From Acidobacteriota bacterium (GTDB lineage: Bacteria > Acidobacteriota > Blastocatellia > Pyrinomonadales > Pyrinomonadaceae), in contig QHXI01000050.1 of the NCBI GenBank assembly GCA_003222895.1, positions 1 to 64,000 of the forward strand: a stretch of 64,000 bases of DNA, given 5' to 3'. The notes under the pieces were generated by a model. The model worked only from the letters and a program-made list of their open reading frames with translations. It made no database searches and was not told the DNA's origin. This document shows positions 58,748 through 64,000 of this stretch, one piece after another. Within the stretch, counting starts at the first letter, position 1, and each line of letters opens with the position of its first letter. The translations under genes were made by a program, and so were the position numbers.

Positions 58748-59533
58748 ATGCCCACTGGTTTCAGTTCGACAATCCTTCGCTTCGACACAATCGACTCAAC
58801 TAATTTGGAAGCGATACGTCAGGCGAGAGTAGGTGCGCCTGAAGGCCTCTGCGTCATTGCGCGCGAACAGTCGGTGGGGCGCGGAAGACTTGATCGCACC
58901 TGGCATTCGCCGAAGGATGCAGGCTTATATTTCAGCATCGTGCTGCGGCCGAAGCTGCCAATGAATCTTTGGCCGCTGCTACCGTTGGTGTCTGCCCTCG
59001 CGGTCTCTGATGCACTGATGAAATCGTGCGGCTTGCGCGCGGATATCAAATGGCCCAATGACATCCTCGCCAACGAGCGCAAGCTGTGCGGGATACTTGC
59101 CGAGACGCTAGAAACAGCGAGTGGCGCCGCAGCAATCATCGGAATCGGCATCAACTTAACGAAAGCGGCAGTGCCCGAGGCATTGCGATCTAACGCCACT
59201 TCGCTGGAAGAAATGATGGGCCATCAAATTGACGGCGAAAGAATCTTGACTGAACTTCTGGAAACGATCGCAGAACGCTATCAAGTATTGCAGAGCGAAG
59301 GCGGCGCCGAGCACACGATCCGCGAGTGGTGCGGGAATTCCAGTTATGCCTTTGATCGAGTAGTTCGTGTTTCAAGCGATCATGATTCTTTTGAAGGTCG
59401 TACGCGCGGCCTGCAAGGCGATGGAGCGCTGCGAGTTGAAACCGGCGACGGCAAGCTCAGGGTCGTTCGCGCCGGCGACGTTACGGCTGTCCGCGCGACT
59501 ACCAATTCAGCAAGTTCGGAATCCAATCTTTAG
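58748..59533 (+). CDS. birA: Biotin-[acetyl-CoA-carboxylase] ligase, single-domain BirA
   Basis: Start ATG 58748 (MPTGFSST) is preferred; the upstream frame to 58694 crosses non-conserved sequence. About 261 residues. FDTIDSTNLEA, VIAREQSVGRGRLDRTWHSP (ATP/biotin loop), KWPNDILANERKLCGIL and IGIGINL fit BirA. There is no N-terminal helix-turn-helix, so this is a ligase without repressor function. The C-terminal SH3-like part is present. coaX follows. Confidence 0.93.
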   Translation: MPTGFSSTILRFDTIDSTNLEAIRQARVGAPEGLCVIAREQSVGRGRLDRTWHSPKDAGLYFSIVLRPKLPMNLWPLLPLVSALAVSDALMKSCGLRADIKWPNDILANERKLCGILAETLETASGAAAIIGIGINLTKAAVPEALRSNATSLEEMMGHQIDGERILTELLETIAERYQVLQSEGGAEHTIREWCGNSSYAFDRVVRVSSDHDSFEGRTRGLQGDGALRVETGDGKLRVVRAGDVTAVRATTNSASSESNL

Positions 59534-59589
59534 AATTAGCGTAGATAGGCACAAGCTAAAGCTTGAAGTCTGAGTTATTATTCAAATTC

Positions 59590-60384
59590 ATGCTCCTGGT
59601 AATCGACATCGGCAATACGAACACTTCGCTCGGAGTGTTTGACGGCGAGAAACTTGTCGCGCATTGGCGTCTGACGACAGCGCGCTCGCGCACGGTTGAT
59701 GAATGGGGAGTGCACGCCCGCAATCTGTTTTCGCTGGCCGGACTCGACGTCACGTCAATTGATGCGATTGCGATCGCGTCGGTAGTTCCGCCGCTGAATT
59801 TCACGCTCAGGCGAATGGCAGAACTTTATTTTCACCTGACACCGCTCTTCATCGATCATACAGTCGACACCGGCGTGGCAATCCTTTACGAGCCGGCTTC
59901 GGACGTTGGCGCTGATCGAATTGTCGACGCGGTTGCAGCAATCAAGAAATACGGCGCGCCGTGCATCGTCGTCGACTTCGGCACGGCAACCACCTTCGAT
60001 GCGATCAATTCACAGGGCGAGTATCTCGGCGGCGTAATTACGCCGGGCATTACAATTTCATCCGATGCTTTGTTTGAGCGCGCCGCGAAATTGCCGCGTG
60101 TCGAAATCAAGAATCCGCAGAAGGTGATCGGATCGGCCACGGTAGAGGCGATGCAGTCCGGGCTGTATCACGGCTACATTGGATTAGTTGATGGAATTTT
60201 GCGCAAGATGATCCACGAACTTGGCGGTTCGCCAAAGATAATTGCGACCGGCGGCCTCGCGCCCTTGATTGCAAAAGGCTCTGAGTTCATTGAAACGGTT
60301 GACGAAGAGCTGACGCTTGAAGGGATGCGACTCGTGTATGAACGAAGCAGTAACAGAAACTTCGTAGGAGCGAGATCTTCATAG
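59590..60384 (+). CDS. coaX: Type III pantothenate kinase CoaX
   Basis: Start ATG 59590 (MLLVIDIGNTNTSLG) is chosen because the phosphate-binding DIGNTN begins there. 264 residues. GADRIVDAVAA, VVDFGTATTFDAI and GGVITPGI match type III kinases, and the ASKHA fold is expected. First step of CoA synthesis. It is not grouped with coaBC. The final residues (FVGARSS) and stop are encoded by a CGTAGGAGCG repeat unit. Confidence 0.94.
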   Translation: MLLVIDIGNTNTSLGVFDGEKLVAHWRLTTARSRTVDEWGVHARNLFSLAGLDVTSIDAIAIASVVPPLNFTLRRMAELYFHLTPLFIDHTVDTGVAILYEPASDVGADRIVDAVAAIKKYGAPCIVVDFGTATTFDAINSQGEYLGGVITPGITISSDALFERAAKLPRVEIKNPQKVIGSATVEAMQSGLYHGYIGLVDGILRKMIHELGGSPKIIATGGLAPLIAKGSEFIETVDEELTLEGMRLVYERSSNRNFVGARSS

Positions 60385-60504
60385 TTTCCGACGCGATTTT
60401 GTTGTCGAAGCTCCGTAGGAGCGGCATGTTTGATGTCGCTCCGACGGAGCTTTGAAGTTGATCGACACGATCGCGTGCCATAAATATGCTGCTCCTACGG
60501 AGCT
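60364..60504. repeat. Cluster of CTCCGTAGGAG palindromic units
   Basis: Units at 60364, 60409-60424 (AGCTCCGTAGGAGCGG), 60437-60452 (CGCTCCGACGGAGCTT) and 60491-60504 (GCTCCTACGGAGCT) alternate in orientation. They cover the end of coaX and the leader of the next gene. CGGAGC in the last unit may serve as its ribosome-binding site. Confidence 0.8.
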
Positions 60505-60511
60505 AAATGAC

Positions 60512-61222
60512 TTGAACTACTTCTCTTATTTCTCTGAACTCGAAGACACTTTCATTCGCCGCCGCGGCAAACACTTGATGCTTAGTCCGATCGATTGGGC
60601 AATGATCGAGAGTTGGAAAGAACGTGGAGTGCCGCTGCACGTCGCGGTGCGCGGGATTGAACATGCTTTTGATTCGTATGAAGCGAAGAAACAGAAGCGC
60701 ACGGTCAAGACGCTTTTGTATTGCCAGGAAGAAGTCGAGGCTCAATACGCTGAATGGTTAGAGTCGCGCGTGGGTAGCCATGACGATCAGAGGGATTCCC
60801 TTGATGATTCAAAGTCACCATTTCCACGCGCCACCGTCAGCGCCCACCTTGAACGATCGCTGGAAGAACTTACCAAACTCGCAAGTCAACGAGAGCCAGC
60901 GCAGGATGAATTGAGCGAAGCGTTGATGCGAGCTGCTGAACTGTTGACTGAGATCGCTGACGACTACCGATCATCAGCGCAACCTGACACGCGCAAACTC
61001 GAGGAATCGCTTACCGGGGTCGAGCGCATGCTCGATGATGCGATGCGAATCGCGATTGACGCCGAGACACTGAAGTCAATTGATACTGAAGTCGATTCAC
61101 AGATCAAGCCATACAAGCGTCACATGGACAAAGTCGCGTTTGCGCAGACGCGTGAAAATCTTTTCCGGAAGCGTTTACGCGAATACTTCGGAGTGCCGCG
61201 CTTGAGCTTGTTTTTTCTGTAA
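60512..61222 (+). CDS. Conserved hypothetical helical protein
   Basis: TTG 60512 (LNYFSYFSELED) is the preferred start. The 20 upstream codons of the open frame from 60452 are encoded by the palindromic repeat. About 236 residues. N-terminal YFSELEDTFIRRRGKHLMLSPIDWAMIESWKERGVPLHVAVRGIEHAFD resembles uncharacterised proteins seen beside coaX/birA in Acidobacteriota (recollection). The rest is helical and charged. It shows no membrane segment or signal peptide, and no domain I can name. Confidence 0.7.
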   Translation: MNYFSYFSELEDTFIRRRGKHLMLSPIDWAMIESWKERGVPLHVAVRGIEHAFDSYEAKKQKRTVKTLLYCQEEVEAQYAEWLESRVGSHDDQRDSLDDSKSPFPRATVSAHLERSLEELTKLASQREPAQDELSEALMRAAELLTEIADDYRSSAQPDTRKLEESLTGVERMLDDAMRIAIDAETLKSIDTEVDSQIKPYKRHMDKVAFAQTRENLFRKRLREYFGVPRLSLFFL

Positions 61223-61223
61223 A

Positions 61224-61295
61224 GTGTCAGAAGCCCGACCGTGAGGGGGCAACTTGGCCCAACTGGCCCCTACCTGACGGTCGGGCTTCTGACAC
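61224..61295. repeat. Full copy of dispersed inverted repeat (REP-like family A)
   Basis: Perfect 19-bp arms GTGTCAGAAGCCCGACCGT (61224-61242) and complement (61277-61295) flank a GGGGGCAACTTGGCCC core. It starts 2 bp after the preceding stop and ends 6 bp before the next start. Confidence 0.92.
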
Positions 61296-61301
61296 AAAGG
61301 T

Positions 61302-62471
61302 ATGGAAGTAACTATCGAACGCATCCTGCCCGGCGGACTTGGACTCGCGCACGCTGATGGCCGAACCATGATGGTGGCGCTCGCCGCCCCGGGCGATCGT
61401 CTGCGCGTTCGAATCGATCGCGTGAAGGGAAGTGTGGCCTTCGCTTCAATCGAAGAGATCCTCGAACCATCACCGGAACGCGTCCAGCCGCCGTGCCCTT
61501 ACTTTGGCCGATGCGGTGGCTGCGATTTTCAGCAGTTGAATTATCAGACACAACTCGCCGCCAAAATCGAGATCATCAAAGACTGTCTGCATCGAATCGC
61601 TCGCATCGATAAGGTTCCGGATTTTGAAATCATCGGCGCGCCGAACCAGTGGCATTATCGCGCGCGAGCGCAGTGGCAATACGATGCTGAGCAAAAGCGG
61701 CTCGGGTATTTCGAGAGTGCTTCGCGCCGAGTTTGTGACGTAGCCGAATGCGGCGTACTCGTGCCGGAGTTGCAAGCGACACTTGAGAACTTGCGCGCCC
61801 AGATGGTCGATGAGGCCCTGTCGCACGATGCTCGCTACTTTCGCGCGATTGCTGGTGATGACGGCGTCTCGGTCATGCCAAGCGTTAGAAGCACGAACGC
61901 GCGCCAGGGCAAAGTAGATGAAATTCGTCGCTTGATTGGCGACGACGCTTACACGCTGACTGCCGAACATTTCTTTCAAACCAACGCCGATCTTCTTCCT
62001 CGATTGATTGATGCGGCGATCGGCGACGCGAGCGGAGAGAGAGCAATAGAACTCTACTCTGGTGTCGGTCTGTTCACCTTGCCGCTCGCGCGTCGGTTCA
62101 GTTACGTGATCGCAGTCGAAGACGATCGAGACGCTGCGAAGCAAGCTCGTAAGAATCTCGCTAATGCAGGATTGACGAACGCTGAGATCGCTCATACTGA
62201 TGTTGGTGATTGGCTTGGTTCAACCGGTGCACTCCAGCAAGCTGATTTTCTTTTGCTCGATCCGCCCCGCGCCGGGGCTGAATCGCGAGTGATTGCAGGA
62301 ATTGTGCAACTTAAGCCAAAACAAATCTGCTATGTATCTTGCGATCCGGCAACGCTCGCGCGTGATTTAAGGAAGTTAATCGCTGGCGGATTTTCTCTTG
62401 ACTCCGTCGTCGCCTTTGATATGTTTCCGCAGACTCATCACGTGGAAACCGTGGTTCATCTCAGCGGTTAA
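61302..62471 (+). CDS. rlmD: 23S rRNA m5U methyltransferase (RlmD/RumA type)
   Basis: 389 residues. TRAM-like OB start (VTIERILPGGLGLAHADG), iron-sulfur cysteines Cys65, Cys71 and Cys74 (CPYFGRCGGC), then HYRARAQW, SAM motif ELYSGVGLFTLPLA, and catalytic LDPPRAG and YVSCDPATLARD. The terminal His-Glu (HHVETVVHL) is also conserved. It methylates U to m5U in rRNA (or tRNA in some relatives); which one cannot be decided from sequence. comEC starts 8 bp downstream. Confidence 0.9.
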   Translation: MEVTIERILPGGLGLAHADGRTMMVALAAPGDRLRVRIDRVKGSVAFASIEEILEPSPERVQPPCPYFGRCGGCDFQQLNYQTQLAAKIEIIKDCLHRIARIDKVPDFEIIGAPNQWHYRARAQWQYDAEQKRLGYFESASRRVCDVAECGVLVPELQATLENLRAQMVDEALSHDARYFRAIAGDDGVSVMPSVRSTNARQGKVDEIRRLIGDDAYTLTAEHFFQTNADLLPRLIDAAIGDASGERAIELYSGVGLFTLPLARRFSYVIAVEDDRDAAKQARKNLANAGLTNAEIAHTDVGDWLGSTGALQQADFLLLDPPRAGAESRVIAGIVQLKPKQICYVSCDPATLARDLRKLIAGGFSLDSVVAFDMFPQTHHVETVVHLSG

Positions 62472-62479
62472 CGAATCGA

Positions 62480-64000
62480 ATGACCGAACTCCCACGAGCG
62501 CGCCTCACCCAGACACCACTTCTAGTTCTCGCTCTCTCCCTCGCCGCGGGAATCTTCGTCGGACATTACCAGCCATCATCAAGATCGATTCTGATCGGCA
62601 CCGCGTCCATTGCGGTGATCGTCATGTTGATTTCTATTTGGACGGTTCGTCGCGGAAAGTTTCGCAGAGCTTCAGTTCTGATCGTCGTCGGCTTTCTCGC
62701 GGCCGGAGTTGCTCTTTCGCAAATTGAAAATGAACCGCCCGATCCTAATCGCATCAAGCGAATGTTCGACGACGAACTGATCGCGGCGAATGAACCGGCC
62801 GAACTGATCGCAGTCGTCCAGGGCCAGCCGGAATCCGCGCCCGACGGTTTCTATCTGAACGTGAGAGCAGAATCCGTTCGATCGAGATTAGGCGACCGTG
62901 CTGTCACGGGCACAGTGTTGTTATTCGCGATTGAGGGTGACGCGCAAGCTCACAACAGATACGAAGCGCTCGAACTTCGTCACGGCGCACGTATTCGCGT
63001 GCTGACCGTGTTGAGTCGCGATGACGATTATCGGAATCCGGGGGTGCTGCCGTTCACTGAATATCTTGATCGGAAGGATTTCGACGCGACAGGCATTATC
63101 AAGAGTCCGCTGTTGGTCGAGCGGCTTGATGACGCTGTCGTATTTCTGCCGCTTGCCTGGCTGTATGAATGGCGTGAAGGCTTAGAGAAGCATTTCGATG
63201 AGCAATTCTCGCGCGAGACTGCAGGAGTTTTGGATGCGGTGCTCCTCGGCAATCGATACAAAGTTTCGCGCGAGGTCGCAGATCGATTTCGAGCCGGTGG
63301 AACGTTTCATGTCTTAGTAATTGCGGGTTTGCACATAAGCTTCATCGCCGGCGTGATCTTTCTGTTGATGAGACGTCTGACACGCAATCGAATAATGCAA
63401 TTCATTTGCGCGATTTCGTTTCTGTTTGCGTATTCAATCGCTGTCGGTGCGCAGACGCCGGTGATGCGAGCCGCATTAGTGTTCAGCCTGGGAATATTCG
63501 CGCCGATCGTTTGGCGACGCGCCAACTCACTTAACGTGATTGCCGGTGCAGCTCTGGCACTGCTAGTTTGGAGTCCAAACGATCTGTTCGATCCGTCGTT
63601 TCAACTCACGTTTCTTTCGGTGATTTCAATTGTCGCGATCGCCGTCCCAATCATGACGCGGATGCAAGAAGTTGGATCGTGGCGACCGACGCACGAAACC
63701 CCTTATCCGCCGAAGTGTGCGCGCTGGTTCCGCATCTCATCCGAAGCTTTGTTCTGGGGTGAACTTGCCTGGAAAACTGATATGGCTGCATCGAACATTC
63801 GCTATCGTCTGTTCAAGACGCGCGCCGCGGCCGCGCTCGAACGCTGGCGCTTGCAGAGATTTCTTCGATTTGCGACGGCCGCAATTGTTGTTTCAGCAAG
63901 CGTGCAAGTCGGCATGCTGCCCGTGCTCATCATTTACTTTCATCGAGTCTCGTTCGCATCGTTGCTGTTGAATATTTTTGTCGGCGCGGCGATGGCTGTC
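62480..64000 (+). CDS. comEC: ComEC/Rec2 family DNA-uptake channel, 3' end beyond window
   Basis: ATG 62480 opens a frame with no stop to the right edge (507 residues seen). N-terminal hydrophobic segments (about 10-35, 42-58, 65-80) are followed by an OB-like DUF4131 region (about 85-240). The ComEC core has GTFHVLVIAGLHISFIAGVIFLL, then a conserved QTPVMRAALVFSLG and SFQLTFLSV. It carries single-stranded DNA across the inner membrane in natural transformation, which fits the pil genes at 34-39 kb. The C-terminal nuclease-like domain, if present, is outside. Confidence 0.93.
   Translation, partial: MTELPRARLTQTPLLVLALSLAAGIFVGHYQPSSRSILIGTASIAVIVMLISIWTVRRGKFRRASVLIVVGFLAAGVALSQIENEPPDPNRIKRMFDDELIAANEPAELIAVVQGQPESAPDGFYLNVRAESVRSRLGDRAVTGTVLLFAIEGDAQAHNRYEALELRHGARIRVLTVLSRDDDYRNPGVLPFTEYLDRKDFDATGIIKSPLLVERLDDAVVFLPLAWLYEWREGLEKHFDEQFSRETAGVLDAVLLGNRYKVSREVADRFRAGGTFHVLVIAGLHISFIAGVIFLLMRRLTRNRIMQFICAISFLFAYSIAVGAQTPVMRAALVFSLGIFAPIVWRRANSLNVIAGAALALLVWSPNDLFDPSFQLTFLSVISIVAIAVPIMTRMQEVGSWRPTHETPYPPKCARWFRISSEALFWGELAWKTDMAASNIRYRLFKTRAAAALERWRLQRFLRFATAAIVVSASVQVGMLPVLIIYFHRVSFASLLLNIFVGAAMAV

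Overview
The window looks like a chromosomal stretch of an Acidobacteriota genome, probably class Blastocatellia. This is an inference. It rests on the acidobacterial VWFA-related domain protein, the sigma/DUF4252 operon, the DUF1800/DUF1501 pair, a split imuA-imuB-dnaE2 cassette, moderate-to-high GC, and many dispersed short repeats. The cell is Gram-negative (lpxD) and makes type IV pili. No rRNA, tRNA, CRISPR, prophage or intact insertion sequence was seen. About 56 protein genes are supported. Two are cut by the window edges (a secreted metalloprotease on the left, ComEC on the right) and two are gene fragments.

Layout. 1-5.4 kb: secreted zinc metalloprotease, secreted small proteins, an F420/NADP reductase-like protein, and a breakpoint that joins a cytosine-methyltransferase tail to a ParE-toxin tail. 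5.5-11.1 kb: aldo/keto reductase, MDR oxidoreductase, RqcH ribosome-rescue factor, RDD membrane protein, DUF2203. 11.2-15.0 kb: operon of ECF sigma factor, membrane protein, two DUF4252-type secreted proteins and a VWA protein. 15.1-20.2 kb: CPBP protease, then an NtrY/NtrX-like two-component pair preceded by a striking nested hairpin. 20.2-24.2 kb: Uma2 nuclease-like protein, radical SAM protein, MGDG-synthase-like glycosyltransferase, SDR. 24.2-30.1 kb (minus strand): coaBC, family-4 UDG, priA, lpxD and a 59-residue membrane protein. 30.3-34.3 kb: secreted proteins, then UDP-glucose dehydrogenase and an epimerase. 34.3-39.4 kb: pilB, a secreted protein, pilT, pilC.

39.4-47.0 kb is the standout region: lexA, udgX, imuA, imuB and dnaE2 form an SOS mutagenesis/uracil-repair island. 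TTCG repeats with an exact 10-bp period lie directly upstream of lexA (four copies) and imuB (three). They are a candidate LexA operator with direct-repeat rather than palindromic design. 47.0-49.9 kb: a TPR protein and queC/queE for 7-deazaguanine synthesis. 50.0-58.6 kb: a second sigma/anti-sigma group, an M28 peptidase and the DUF1800/DUF1501 exported pair. 58.7-64 kb: birA, coaX, an unknown protein, an RlmD-like methyltransferase and comEC.

A second theme is repeats. Several families of short inverted-repeat elements lie between genes and also run in frame into coding sequence. Affected genes include dnaE2 (four or more tracts), imuB (two), rqcH, priA, queC (N-terminus), coaX, ntrY and the anti-sigma factor (C-termini). 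They supply stop codons, N-terminal residues and possibly one ribosome-binding site. This heavy colonisation of reading frames is the most unusual structural property of the window.
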